A program made the translations under genes and the position numbers. DNA of 64,000 nt from Physcomitrium patens (taxonomy: Eukaryota; Streptophyta; Bryopsida; Funariales; Funariaceae), in NCBI RefSeq assembly GCF_000002425.4, contig NC_037266.1, forward strand, positions 2,228,007 to 2,292,006, read 5' to 3'. The notes under the pieces were generated by a model, which saw only the letters and a list, made by a program, of their open reading frames with translations, had not been told where the DNA came from and ran no database searches. Below are positions 23,137 through 35,201 of this stretch, piece after piece (the first letter of the stretch is position 1; every line of letters starts with the position of its first letter).

Positions 23137-23882
23137 TTGTAGAATAGATATTAGTTCGTTTCTATAAGATATTGGTAAAATAGACTAATAATCCATAGAA
23201 TAGTCAGTTTAGGAGGACGGATGATTGATTTAGTTATTGAAAGTAATTAATTACAGGATTACGATTAGAATCTAGAAATTAAGAGCAATTATATAGGAGT
23301 TGTAGAAGTTTGTTGGAGTGCCAGACTGTGATAATCATGAGCTGGGATAAGCTTGGTGCTACCTCTTTGTCTCTTTGTTTTCTTTGTTGTTAAAAAGTAA
23401 TGGATAGTTTCTGAATACTGAGAAGTGAATCTGTGGAATAAATCAAAGATTGATTTATGAGTTATTAATTATGTAATCGGAGCACTGAGTGATTGAATTA
23501 TATAAGGAGTTATTGGAAGATTATGATTGTTATTTATTAAGAGTTGTGTGTGTTTTGACAGAGAAAGTCTGTGATTACAGAAATTATGTGAATTCAGATA
23601 GTTGGAGTGAAATCTGTTATTCTTGGTGTTGGATGGAAATTATTGTGGTTTGAGCGGTCTATTGAGAGTGTAGGGTTGCACATTGTTGTTATCAATTGAT
23701 GAAGGAGTATTGTTACTGAGAGAAAGCATTGTAGTGTTTCTTAGTGTTTCAATGGTTTGGAATATAGTTAATTGTGTGATCCTAACAAGTAAAATTCATA
23801 CACTTAGTCTTTCCTTATGTTCAAATTCTCCTATATAGGTTTATTCTAAAAAGAATTGTAGAATAAGTAAAATGACAATCAC
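23137..23882. mobile_element. 746-bp insertion in the copy C 3' LTR, possibly a solo Copia-type LTR
   Basis: The family LTR is interrupted after GCTCA (23132-23136) and resumes after ACTCA (23883-23887), consistent with a decayed 5-bp target duplication; joining the flanks restores the LTR alignment. The insert is visibly less AT-rich than its surroundings. Inside, 23138-23787 starts TGTAGAATAG and ends GATCCTAACA, a TG...CA segment like a Copia LTR. About 95 further bases include a second TTGTAGAATA and AGTAAAAT copy near the right end. No coding sequence is seen. Identity is inferred. Confidence 0.55.
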
Positions 23883-24088
23883 ACTCACACGTAGAAAACT
23901 TGCCTTATAAGCTAAAGCATGTATCGTGCAAAATCAACACATATTAGTATCCTATAGAACATTGTCATATAGCTCTTTGTTAGATAGTATATATAGATGC
24001 AAGAGTGAAGCCCTCTTCATTCTTATCAACTCTTTTCTTGATTTTAGTTTAGATTTAAGACTCTCTAGTTTTCTTATCTTTCTTAAAT

Positions 24089-24436
24089 TATGTTTCTTTT
24101 ACAACAAAGATTTTTTATTCTTTATCTTAACCTTGATTGATATTGTCAATGAAAATTATCAACCTTCTTTGCTACATTTATAAGATTCTTAAGAGGCTTC
24201 CATATAAATTCATTAATATCATATTCATGCCAATAAACAAGATATTTCAACCTATTTTCTATCCTTGTTTGTAGTTTTTATATATTTATGGTCTTAAGGA
24301 GATAAAGAATTATTAAAAAAAGTTTCAATTTAAGAGCAATAATTTACTAAGTTATCGAACAAAATATTATAATTATTATAACCTTCAAGACAATGTAATA
24401 GAAATGAAGAACTTTAAGAATGATTTTTTTTAGATC
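24089..24436 (+). mobile_element. Junction fragments: unassigned 140 bp, then 3' internal Gypsy piece
   Basis: About 24089-24231 matches nothing I can place. From about 24232 to 24430 the sequence matches the stretch between the pol end and the middle of the extra frame of element A (ATCCTTGTTTGTAG, then CCTTCAAGACAATG). It then jumps into the middle of an LTR at about 24,437. This is the leftover 3' end of another family member whose LTR became the left LTR of copy D. Confidence 0.55.
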
Positions 24437-24795
24437 AAGTTAATTCCAAATATTAACTTGTAGAACAAGCTAACTATGTGACACATACATAGATAACTTG
24501 CCTTAAAAATTAAGATATGTGGTTAGCAAAGTCAACACATGTTGGAGGTCCTATAGAATATCATCACATAGCTCTTAGTTTGAGAGTATATATGGAGACA
24601 AGAATGAAGCCTTCTTCACTCTTATCAATGCCTTTGTAGTCCTTAGTCTTGTTCCAAGACTTTCTAGTCTTTTTATTTTTGGCAATAGTAATTCTAATTT
24701 AATATTATATCACCTTTTGACTAACTTTCTAATACTTTTTAGTGATACAAGAGTGTATTGAGGATTTTTTTTCTTCAAGATTCATGTCTTTGATA
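24437..24795 (+). repeat. 5'-truncated left LTR of copy D
   Basis: Matches 30370-30690: TGTTGGAGGTCCTATAGAAT, the palindrome region near 24,600-24,632 and the end TCTTTGATA. The U3 half is missing. Confidence 0.75.
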
Positions 24796-25046
24796 ATTTG
24801 ATAAGAAGGCTAACATATTATATTTGTCTTATTTTAAAAATGAGTGAATTATCTTACTTCTATTATTATATTTTGAAGGTTACAGACTATCTATCTTTAA
24901 ATAAAAAATCTTATTTTCTATCACTAATCTTTTCCTTAAAAAAAATGGATAATCCTTCTGTTTGGAAATTTTTATTAGAGGTTGTTGATTACCCTCTTTT
25001 AATTGAACTTTTTGAATTTCTTTAGTTGTCTATGGAATGAAAGATT

Positions 25047-26110
25047 ATAGATGCTACTCCAAGCGAAAGTGAGAATAGATTTGCAACTATTGCGCATCTT
25101 CAGGAGCTTGTCAACATTCTTAGGGCAAAAATTTCATACATCACTAATGTCAACCATGGAAGTACTACTTCTATACCTATAGAAGAAGTCCAGAGTCTAC
25201 GTAAAGAAGTTGTATAATTGAGGGAAACAAGTCAATCAGCCTCACAACTAAATTCAAAGGATCTTGTTTCTATAAGCTCAAGAGAAGCAAAAATTATTAT
25301 GCCTAAGAAGTTTGATGTAATAAGATCAAAATTTTGAAGGTTTTTATAATAAATTAAGCTCTACTTAAGGTTACATCCTTTCCAATACGCTAATGGATTT
25401 ACTCAAGTTGGCTTCATATGTGCATTTCTATCTAGAAGTGTTCTTTTTTGGTTTGTACCTTTGATGGAAAATGATTCATAACTTCTTTATAATTTAAATT
25501 CATTCTTTGAAGTATTTATGGCCACATTTGGAGAAAGTGATTGAGAACAAGTAGCAGAGATCAAACTTTTATCTTTGCGATAAGGTTCACAATCAACCAT
25601 TACATATGATGCTAAATTCCAAAACCTCACTTGCGACATGGATTAGAATGAAAAAGTACTTATCAATCAATTTTGATATGGATTGAAGGATAGCATCAAA
25701 GATTTATTATTAATAATGCCAAAAATAAAATCTTTGGAATTATTTATTGCTCAAGCCATTGCATACAATAATTGATTATTTGAAAGGTGTTAGGAACAAA
25801 GACTTAGCTAAAAAAGAATAAGACAAGTAATGGAACAGCTCCCAAGTTTTTTGAAACATGTTCATCAAGGCCGAAACTAATACAAATTAATTCATATTTT
25901 AAACCTCTCACAGAGTAAGAAAAGACTTAATGTTGTCAAGAGGGTTTGTATTTGTATTATAGAGAACCTAAACACACTGCTCAATATTATCTAAAAAAGC
26001 AATGCAATTATAAAATGAAGAGTACAATTACTAAAGAAGATAATGTGTTAAAAAATAAGTTTCTCCAACTATAATAGAGACCATGCGGTTGGAATCATGT
26101 GCAATATCTA
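25047..26110 (+). pseudogene. gag of copy D
   Basis: Starts with ATA where copy C has ATG, then DATPSESENRFATIAHLQELVN, a coiled-coil-like N-terminus. The middle reads YGLKDSIKDLLL and the zinc-knuckle region LYLYYREPKHTAQYY, with the same Cys-to-Tyr changes as in element A. A frameshift and several stops occur. At the position of the element A gag stop (TAG) this copy has TGG, so gag originally read further into pol. Confidence 0.7.
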
Positions 26111-26802
26111 GTAAAGGTCATATTCTCTCCTCATGCCCCTTACCTTATTTTATAATAGATGTATGTTTAGGACCTAAAAATTACAAAGTCTTTGCCTTAT
26201 TAGATTCAAAAACCTCATCCTATTTTATAGATGAAGATTTTGTCAAAAATCAAAAAATAGCTTTAATCAAGAAAACTAAATCTATACATGTAAAAGTCAT
26301 AGATGGTCGTTCATTGTTTCTTAGAAATGTTATCCATAAGACTATTCCTTTACATGTAATAATTAAAGATCATAACAATGTAGTAGTATTTAATATAGTA
26401 AGATCTCCCTCCAATCTAGTTATTTTAAGATTATTGTGGCTAGAAAAATATAATCCTAAAATAAATTGGATTTCTCATAACCTTAATTTTTTTGGTAGTA
26501 TAATCCAAGATCAAATTAGTAAAGTAGAAGTATATAACTCTAGTACATCCAAACTTTTACTGATATGTATGAGAGCTTTCACTCATGCTGCAAAAGAAGA
26601 ATCATCTTTTGCTATATATATTATGCCCATTTTTAATGGTAAAAAAATGTCAAGCAATATTCTTAGCCAATATCAAGAATTTCAAGATATTTTTGAAAAG
26701 AAGAATGCAGATATTTTTCTAGAGCATCGATCTTATGATTGTTCAATTGATCTGCAAGAAGAAGCTCAACCACTATTTGGACTAATCTATAGCTTGTTGT
26801 AA
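26083..26802 (+). pseudogene. Protease and early pol of copy D (longest open frame of the family)
   Basis: 239 codons open. Aspartic protease region FALLDSKTSSYFIDEDFVK, where D-S-G-A-S is now D-S-K-T-S, followed by the flap-like and C-terminal parts (ILRLLWLEKYNPKINW). The end, [17 protein letters not shown], is the linker before RT. The catalytic Asp remains but the Gly is lost. Confidence 0.75.
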
Positions 26803-29560
26803 AATAAGTTAGATTCATTAAAAGAGTATATTAATGAGAACTTAGCAAAGAATCTCATACGCCATTCTAAATCTCAAGCCAAGGCTCCTATCTTATTTGT
26901 GAAGAAGAAAGATGGATCTCTATGGATGTAGATGGATTATCGAGGACTCAATAAGATCACCTTCAAAAATAGGTTTTATTTGCCTTTGATTTCAAGACTT
27001 TTTATCTAATTCAATTAAGCAAAGATCTATACCAAAATAGATCTAAAAAGAGCATACAACTTAATTCATATCAAAAGAGATGAATAAAAGACTACTTTTT
27101 GAATTAGGTATGGACATTTTGAATATAATGTCATGCCATTTGGACTCACAAATGTACCAGTTGCTTTTCAACAACTTATAAATGATATTTTTTGTGAGTT
27201 TCTCATGATTTTGTTTTTTGCTATTTAGACAACATTCTAATATATTCTAAAAATACAGAAGAACATAAACTTCATTTTCATTGTGTATTATAGAAACTTA
27301 GAGATGCAAGATTATATGCCAAATTAAAAAAGTGTATATTCTATACTATTCAAGTTGATTTTTTAGGATATATCATTTCCAATGAAGGTCTTATGATCAA
27401 TCCTAAGAATGTCCAAACTATCATAGATTGAAAGATTTCAAGAACAATATAAGATGTATAATGCTTTTTGAGCTTTGTTAATTACTACCGAATCTTCATT
27501 GAGAACCTTTCTCAAGTTGCAGCTTCACTTACACATTTGACTTATAAAGACAAACTTGAGTGGAATAAAGAAGTAGAAGCATCATTTAATCCTTTAAAGA
27601 AGGGATTTACTTTTGTATCAATCTTTATTGTGTTGACTTTTTTAAGGTATTTTTTATGAAAAAAGATGTGTCAAACTTTGCTATAGATATCGTGTTGTCA
27701 CAAATGGAAACAGATAACAAACTCCACGCAGTAGCTTTCCATTCTATGAAATTTTCAGCAATCAAGATTAATTATGAGATCCATACCAAAGAACTCCTCG
27801 CAATTGTTAATTTATTTTAAGAATGGCGTCATTATCTAGAAAGCACTTCAAGTCAAATCACCATATATACAAATCATAAGAACCTCAAGTACTTCATATC
27901 AGCATGTATTTTGAATTTTCATCAAGCTTATTCGAATATGTCTTTATCCAAGTTCAATTTGAAGATGACTTATTGATTCAAAAAAAAACAAAGTCTATCA
28001 GATGTCTTTATTAGATATTTTTATTTTGTACCAAAAAAAAGAGATGCATCTCTTGATCAACAAAAAATTATTTTCTTGAAGCCCAAGCATTTTCATCTTT
28101 GAGCAATAAAATCAACATTGACTATTGATTTAATTTTTGTCAAGTAAATTCAATCAAGTATGTCTTCTAATCTTCTCATTCATAATATCAAGAAAACTTC
28201 TTCTAAGTCCTATGATACTTCAAAGTTTGAGTTTAAGAACAACCTACTATATTTCAAAGATTGCCTATATATTCCACAAGGCGAGGCATGATTACATGTC
28301 CTTCAAGCTCGTCATGATTTTCTAGCAGTGTGACATTTTAGATACAACAAGAATTTGGAGCTAATATCAAGAGATTTTTCGTAGCATTAAATGTAGAAGG
28401 CAGTCAAAGACTTTGTTCAATCATGTGATATTTTTTCAAAATCCAAAATTCCTCACCATCCACTTTATAGACTTTTTCAACCGTTACCAATTCCAGAACA
28501 ACCATGGTCTTCCGTTTCTATGGATTTTATTACGGATCTTTTAGATTCAAGTTCATATGACTCTATATTCATAATCATAGATTGCTTTAGTAAAATGGTA
28601 TATTTTATATCATATACAAAATCTATTTTAGGTAAAAAAAATAGGTAAGTTTTTTATTGACAATATCTATTACTATCATGGATTGCCAAAGGATATTATA
28701 TCAGATAGGGAGACTCAATTTGTATCAAGATTTTAGAAAATCCTATTCAAGGTTCTAAAGATGGATATAAAGCTTTCTTGAGCTTTTTATCTTCAAATTG
28801 ATAAGTGAATGGAATAGATGAATAAAGTTCTGGAGCAGTATTTGAGGTGTACGATCAACTATCATAAAGATGATTGGACAACTCTTTTGATATTGGTAGA
28901 GTTTGCATATAATAATTTAGTACATTCTTCTATTCAACAAATACCTTTCTTTTTCAATTATAATTATCATCTTTATCTTGATACTTTTGACTTTTTAAAA
29001 ATAGATAATCTTATGATAAAAGATTTAACAAATTTTTTATCAGAGCTACATGCAACAATGAAGATACAATTAAAGGAAGCTCAAGAATGACAAAAGAAAA
29101 ATACATATGTTTATTGCAAGGAGCACCTACAATTTAATATAGGTGACAAGGTATGGTGACTTTGTCACAATATCAAGACTACTTATCCTTGTGATAAGTT
29201 GGACTATTGTAGGTTGAGACCTTTTTCTATTTGTGAAAAAATCAATTTTGTTGCTTATTGATTATATCTATTGGAGTCTATGAAGATCCATCCTATATTT
29301 CAAGTGTCCTTTCTTGAGCCGTATAAGATAGTGAATATCTTAGAAAGAAGATAAATGTCACTTCTTCTTATAGAAGTGGATAATAATCAAGAGTTTATGG
29401 TAGAAGAAGTCTTAAACTCAAAGCGATGCCAAAATAGGTTAGAATATCTTGTTCATTGGTATGGATATGATATTAAAGAATGTACATAGGAGCCATAAAA
29501 AAAACTTACAAATATAGTAAAAAAAGTTGAAGCCTTTGATCAATGATATCTATCAAAACC
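26803..29560 (+). pseudogene. RT, RNase H, integrase and chromodomain remnant of copy D
   Basis: [13 protein letters not shown] near 26,895, FGLTNVP near 27,140 and YLDN at 27222-27233, the catalytic YLDD having lost its last Asp by G-to-A. RNase H about 27,650-28,020. Integrase: zinc region near 28,300 and HGLPKDIISDRETQFVSRF near 28,680, then open piece 28818-29090. Chromodomain about 29,395-29,560 (VEEVLNSKRCQNRLEYLVHW). Frequent stops, few frameshifts. Confidence 0.75.
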
Positions 29561-29669
29561 AAGATGTAGAATAGCAAATCTTTGCTATAAAAGAAATAAG
29601 ATCAAAAGAAGATAACCCTCTATCTTCTATCTTTTTTTGTAGCTTCTGTATATTTGTGATGCTAAAGAG

Positions 29670-30092
29670 TTGAAAAACCAATAATGAGCAGATTCAACTT
29701 AAGAACTTTTATTTGCAGACTTATCAAAGGAGACATTATGATTGTGACAATCTTCAAGACAATAAAATCGAGATGAAGATCCTCAAGAATGACATGTCCT
29801 TCTTCGAATAGATGATAAGATATAACGTGTTTGATATCATGACCTTGAAAGAGACTCATGATATTTGATGATTTTATTAGAAGTAGGAATAATTCCTGAT
29901 GGTATTTCAAATGTTTTATTTGAAGAAAGTTATGAAGGCCTCAACAACAACCAAACAATAGGGTGGTCTTCTTGCCTTGATATAGAACACTATCGATGGT
30001 TGAGAGGGCCTATCAACTATCTTTGAAGAGGGCAAAGATTGGAGTATGTGACAAATACAATTCTCCACATCTTGAACTTCTTCAACATATGA
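29670..30092 (+). pseudogene. Extra reading frame of copy D, unknown protein
   Basis: Same length (423 bp) and frame structure as 15215-15637 of element A. The start is TTG where A has ATG. Shared blocks: LLRIDDKI, YHDLERDS, MILLEVGIIPDGISNVLF, YEGLNNNQT and YRWLRGPINYL, ending NFFNI before TGA. Internal stops fit CAA/CAG, CGA or TGG changes. Confidence 0.55.
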
Positions 30093-30133
30093 AGATCACT
30101 CTTCATGGAACTCGTTCTTAGAAGGAAGGATAA

Positions 30134-30690
30134 TATCATAAACATATATATTTATTCCAATAGTTACTTATATGATTAGGTAGAAGTAGGTAAATATAGA
30201 TTAATTTCATAAAGTCTTCTTAGAAAGGTTCTTTGAAGCTTCATAGATGTAGTTTTGACTTTAGATGTGTTTGTAGATTAGAAACTTAGTCAACAAGTTA
30301 ATCACATGTTGGTAGCTTCTGGAACAAATTAACTCCAAATAGTAGCTTGTGGATATGGAACAAGCTAACTATGTGGCACATACATAAATATCTTGCCTTA
30401 CAAGTTAAGACATGTAGCTAGCAAAGTCAACACCTGTTGGAGGTCCTATAGAATGTCGCCATGTAGTTCTTACTTAGAGAGTATATATGGAGACAAGAGT
30501 GAAGCTTTCTTCACTCTTGTCAATGTCTTTGTAGTCCTTAGTCTTACTTCAAGACTTTTTAGTCTTCTTATTTTTAGCAATAGCCATTCTAGTTTAATAT
30601 TACATCACCTTTTGAGTGACTTTCTAATTCTCTTTAGTGACACAAGAGTATATTGAGGATTTTCTTTTTCTAAGATTCATATCCTTGATA
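30134..30690 (+). repeat. Right LTR of copy D
   Basis: Begins TATCATAAAC after AGAAGGAAGGA and ends CCTTGATA. TATATAT begins at 30482. The palindrome is perfect at 30492-30521 with loop CTTT, while element A has loop CCCT. CACTCTTGTCAA is at 30512-30523. Confidence 0.85.
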
Positions 30691-31539
30691 ATGAATCAAG
30701 TTTTGAAGCACTATTTAAGATGTACTATTAACTACCATAAAGATGATTGGACAACACTTTTGCTATTAGCAAAGTTGTTTTATAATAAAATGATACATTC
30801 TTCTACTCAACAAACATATTTTTATACAAATTATGGTTATCATCCATAACTTGATACTTTTTTCTTTTCAAAAGTTTATAATCATATTCTAGAAAATTTA
30901 GTAAATTATTTATTATAGCTAAAAACAACAATGAATACATAATTAGAAAAAATCAAGAACAACAAAAAAATCAATACAAATGCCTATTGTAAGGAAAAAT
31001 CTAAATTTTGCATTGATAATAAGATATGGTTATTTTGTCATAATATCAAGATTATTCAATTTTGTGAAAAATTGAAATATTATATATTTGGACCATTTTT
31101 ATTTTTAAACAAATTAATTTAGTTGCTTATTAATTATACCTCTTGGAATTTATGAAGATCCATGATATATTTTGTGTATTTCTTCTTGAAAAATATAAGA
31201 CAATGGATATTCTAAAAAGAAGATAAATGCCACCTTGTCCTATAAAAGTAGGTAATAATTAAGAGTTTGAGATCAAAGAAGTCTTAGCCTTAAGGCGATG
31301 CCAAGATAAATTGAAATATCTTATACATTGGCATGGATATGATATTAGTAAATATACACAAGAGCCATGTAAAAATCTTGTAAATGAAAAAAATGATGTT
31401 GATGCTTTTTATTAAGAGCATTTATTAAAATCAAGATGAAGAGTCAAAAAAATATAATTATAAAAGAAAAAAAATAGAAAATATTATATTTTATCTTTAA
31501 TATTTATTTTTAATTTTTATATATTTGTAGTGCTAAAAA

Positions 31540-31956
31540 AAATTAATAATAGAAATTTTAATTTAAGAACTATTATTTATTGAGTTACTAAACAACACAT
31601 TAAGATTGTCACAGCCTTCAAGACAATATAATAGAGAGAAAGATCCTCAAAAATGACATTTTCTTCCTTGAATAGATGGTAAAATTCAACATGTATGGTA
31701 TTTTGACCTTAGAAGAGAGTTTCAATATTTTTTGATATTATTAGAGGTATGAACCACATCTAATGGTATTTCAAATGTTTTATTTGAAAGAATTTATAGA
31801 GGTTTCAACAATGATCAAACATTAGAGTGGTCTTCATGCCTTGATATGGAATACTATTAGTAGGTGAGAGGATCTATCAACTACCTTCAAAGAGAACAAA
31901 GATCAGAGTATGTAAAAAATATTTTTTTATATATTTTAGACTTCTTCAACATATAA
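31540..31956 (+). pseudogene. Extra reading frame of copy E, unknown protein
   Basis: Matches A and D from IDGKIQHVWYFDLRREF (31672) to DFFNI before TAA (31954-31956): 282 bp from the Ile codon to the stop, the same as in A and D. The N-terminal part has small deletions. NVLFERIYRGFNNDQTLEW and GSINYLQREQRSEYV are well kept. Confidence 0.55.
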
Positions 31957-31998
31957 GTACTACTTCTTGTAGAACTTATCCTTAAAAAGAAAAAAATA

Positions 31999-32509
31999 TA
32001 TATTATAGATATATATAATTATCTAGATAAGAAGTGTGAGGTAAAAGATAAATATAAATAGTTTTGATAATATCTTATAGAGAAGCTTTGTAAAAGCTTT
32101 ATAGATATAAGTTTGATTTTACATATGTTTGTAGTTAATTGATAGGTTAGAAACTTGGCCAACAAATTGGACTTATATCCCAAATATTGATAACTCATGA
32201 TACAAGTTGGCGATGTGGCATAAATAAAAGCAACTTGTCTTGCAAGTTAAACTTGTGTGGGAGGTCCTATACAAAGTCGCCACATAGCTTTTAGTTAGAT
32301 AGTATATATGGACGCAAGAATGAAGTTTTTTTCACTCTTGAAAACATATTTTTTGTTTTTAGTCTTATTTTAAGAGGCTTTAGTTTTCTTGTCTTTGGCA
32401 ATAGCCATTCTAGTTCAATATTATACCATCTTTGAGTGATTATCTATTCTTTTTGAATGATATAAGAGTGTATTGATTATTTGGTTCTTAAAGATTCATG
32501 TACTTGACA
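31999..32509 (+). repeat. 3' LTR of copy E
   Basis: Aligned with the other LTRs from TATTATAGATATATATAA to TACTTGACA. The end TTGACA is intact. The palindrome is degraded here (CAAGAATGAAG ... TTCACTCTTGAA). Confidence 0.75.
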
Positions 32510-33050
32510 TATTATTTTGAATCAAGCATTAATTTTACAAAAATATGACATGCAAAATATAGTTATTAAATGATAATGTATAATATAAAATAAATGTTAT
32601 TAATATTCTCACATCCTACTTATAATATAAACTTCATACAAAAATTTCTCAACTTTTATCAATTTCTACAACCATTTCTAAAAAGATGTCATTCATCTTG
32701 GTTGTAAAATGAGAACTATACTTAGTAGAACCTTGGCTAAGGTTTATTCTTGTAGTAACACAACAACAACAAAATCATTACTACATATTTATTAATATTG
32801 GATATTACTAATGTCAGCATAGTTTTTGTTATTACCACAATCGTTTCATTATAGTTCAATATATAAATTAATAATATTAAAAAAAAATGGAGTTCAAATA
32901 AAATAAAGGAAATTGAAAAATTATATTGAATAAGTGACAAATTGTGGTGACATTAACAACACCCTCTCTCTCCCTATACATTTTAACAAATTAAAATAAA
33001 ACTTTCACTCTTCATCAGTTTCACCAGTTGGAAATAGGACCACATGAGCT
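32510..33050. other. AT-rich spacer at the edge of the retroelement block
   Basis: No gene or recognisable element. Low-complexity A/T with a short CAACAACAACAA run near 32,762. It ends where base composition changes sharply. Confidence 0.5.
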
Positions 33051-35201
33051 TCTCCAATATCCTAACCCAACAACTCCTTTTGGACACCCACTATTAACAT
33101 GACTACCAAGGAGCATGGGATATGCAGGAATCTGGGAGGATGAGGGAGGCATGGCAAAGCAGAGCAGAGAGGCGGAAGAGGCACGATGTGAGCAGCAGGA
33201 ACGGAGCCCAGACCAGCGCACGAGAGCCCGCCATGGGGAAAACGATCCTGAGGGGCAGGACAGGGCTGAGCGGGAGGCGGGCGAGGGGCGTTGAGTTTCG
33301 CTGCGATGCGATGCGCAGATGAACAGGCCGCGTTAAGGTGTGGCGCGCTGCACTGCAGTGTACCCCAGCGCTCCACTTGATGCAGGCGGGACCCTGGCCC
33401 CATTAATGCCCTCGTCCGCCCCCCGCCCCTCCTGCGATCCCAACGACGCCCTTCACCATCCACCAAGCTGTGCCCTTCGTCACCGAGCCGGTGCTATTAT
33501 TGCCCCCCCGCCGTCGTGGGCTGGAACCCAACAGCGTGGGAAGCTCAGCCTCGGCGTCGCGGGCACCTGTAGGGATCTTCTCGAAGGAACGTGGGCAAGG
33601 ACAAGATTGGCCGGGACTTGTCAGAAAACATCACACGGTGCAGGAATTTGTGTCCAAAAGCGGGAGGTGGACAGAATCTTTCCATATTCGTGAAAAAGGC
33701 GGCAAATATGGGCCCCCACGCCGCGCTCCTAGTGGCTACGCTCCTGCGCACCGGGGGTCCGTTGTTCGTTTACGGTTGATCCCCCTCCCTATGGCCATAT
33801 TTTACTGGTCATCGGCCATGGAAGTAGAACATTGTGGACAATTGTGCATGCCCCCATAAAAACCAAGAGACGATTCTACACAGATTTTGGGAGTGTCCGC
33901 AATAGAGGAGTGGCTACGTCTATTCCATACAAATTAGGCTCAAGCCCAAAACAACTGGGACTGTGGACAGAAAAAAAAAAAAATACTCATGGAAACATAG
34001 GATTTTTTCCCGGATTTTTTTATCCAGACCTAAAAGATTCTGTTCAACATGGACCTAAAGGAATGCTTTTATGTTTGATGAAGAGGAATGGGTTGATCTG
34101 AAGACATGGAGTGATCTTTACACAGATTAGTATATTGTCTAATTTTATAGAATATGGTAAGTACTGTTGCGCATCGAATGCAACAAAATGAAACAAATAA
34201 AATAAAGAGATTGTGAAACATCTCTTCGGAACAAATTATTTTAAGGACAAGGTATGTTGGGGGTGGAAGCCTGAAAATATATTGAAACTCAAGAGTTCCA
34301 CATAAAGACTCAATAATTCATAATGAAGAATCGTAGTGAGATTTTTATGGTTGTAAAAACAAAATTCTTAACTCTTAGATTTGCTTTACATCCAAGGTTC
34401 TAGGGCCTAACATGCTATGTTACTGCCAGCAATTTAATCTACAAATCGGGGTAATACCCCATGTTTAATCAAAACAAATATACATGTGAAAACCGCGGTT
34501 CAAATAGAAGACCAAAATGAATATTGGAAACTGGCCACTCAGTAACCGAAAGCAACACAAGAACATGTGCTTCAACACTTCGTTCACACACACCAAAGGT
34601 GCAAACTTCGGCGTGGTTTGAATGAAATGAGGTTAGCGTCAAAACCATTCTGAATACACGCAGCCTGATCACACAGGATAAGCTTGAACAGATTGCCACA
34701 CAGAAGAAGACTCAGGGATATATCAGTGGGTGTGAAACAACCATATCGGCGAAAAACCAATGAAATTAAGCGTTAATTACGTAAACGGTTTGTATACATT
34801 CGTACAAGGAAACACGAGCAGGCTTTTAACGAGCATTAGCTTGCAAATGCCACGTGAGAAAACTCTCTCAATCAATAAACACCCCTTGTTATCAAAAAAT
34901 GAGGTTCTGGACCTCCAGCTCCCGAATAGCATTAACTCTTCTCATGGGGTCAACACGTCAAAACCAACTCCTCATCAACTCTACCCTACTCCTACAATGC
35001 CCATATTGGATGCGCTCTGCCTCCAAACTCTGGCTCCCTAAACCCCCAATCCTACAAAAATCTGCTGGTCCTCAAATCAAGTTCCCAACCACAATCAGTT
35101 CTCTTCTCACTTTGCGGTAAGCTTCTCGCATCCCCACCTCCACCCACGCTCGCCTTCCACGCCCCAGCGCTGGGTACGCACTGCCAGTGCACCCCAATTT
35201 T
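33050..35201. other. GC-rich block and flanking spacer, no recognised gene
   Basis: From about 33,120 to 33,780 the DNA is strongly GC- and CpG-rich, with overlapping open frames on both strands, none longer than 134 codons and none recognisable. This is what GC-rich noncoding DNA gives by chance. From 33,800 to 35,200 composition is ordinary and includes the likely 3' UTR of the CRF gene. No protein motif, tRNA or repeat could be supported. A distant promoter or an unrecognised exon cannot be excluded. Confidence 0.5.

Larger units (their letters stand above)
17944..24088 (+). mobile_element. Gypsy chromovirus copy C, heavily decayed, 3' LTR interrupted
   Basis: 5' LTR 17944-18473, internal region 18474 to about 22868, 3' LTR from 22869 (TGTCACAGAC) recognisable to 24088 but split by a 746-bp insertion. 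Gag, protease (LLDSRISTYFINENF near 19,880), RT, RNase H and integrase are present with frameshifts and stops. YLDD is degraded to a YLYN-like reading near 20,937. The chromodomain end and the extra frame are missing: sequence goes from the position equivalent to 14,880 of element A straight into the 3' LTR. An A39 run lies at 20590-20628 and an (AT)n microsatellite at about 22879-22925. Confidence 0.8.
24437..30690 (+). mobile_element. Gypsy chromovirus copy D
   Basis: Left LTR truncated at its 5' side (24437-24795), internal region 24796-30133, right LTR 30134-30690. Gag, a well-preserved protease frame, RT, RNase H, integrase, chromodomain remnant and the extra frame are all present in order. 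The primer site has decayed to TTTGATAAGAAG. Decay is mainly C-to-T and G-to-A. The right LTR is followed immediately by internal integrase sequence of copy E, so D and E share or abut at one LTR. Confidence 0.85.
30691..32509 (+). mobile_element. Gypsy copy E, 5'-truncated (integrase to 3' LTR)
   Basis: Directly after the right LTR of D, the sequence enters integrase at the position equivalent to about 14,372 of element A (open piece up to 30849: MNQVLKHYLRCTINYHKDDW). It continues through the chromodomain (about 31,260-31,430) and the extra frame to an LTR at 31999-32509. Everything upstream (5' LTR, gag, protease, RT) is missing, probably by recombination or deletion at the shared LTR. Confidence 0.8.

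Noticed and set aside
33062-33859. Open frames of 117-134 codons in the GC-rich block
   Set aside because: Overlapping frames on both strands, no motif, no convincing start or splice chain. Expected by chance at high GC.
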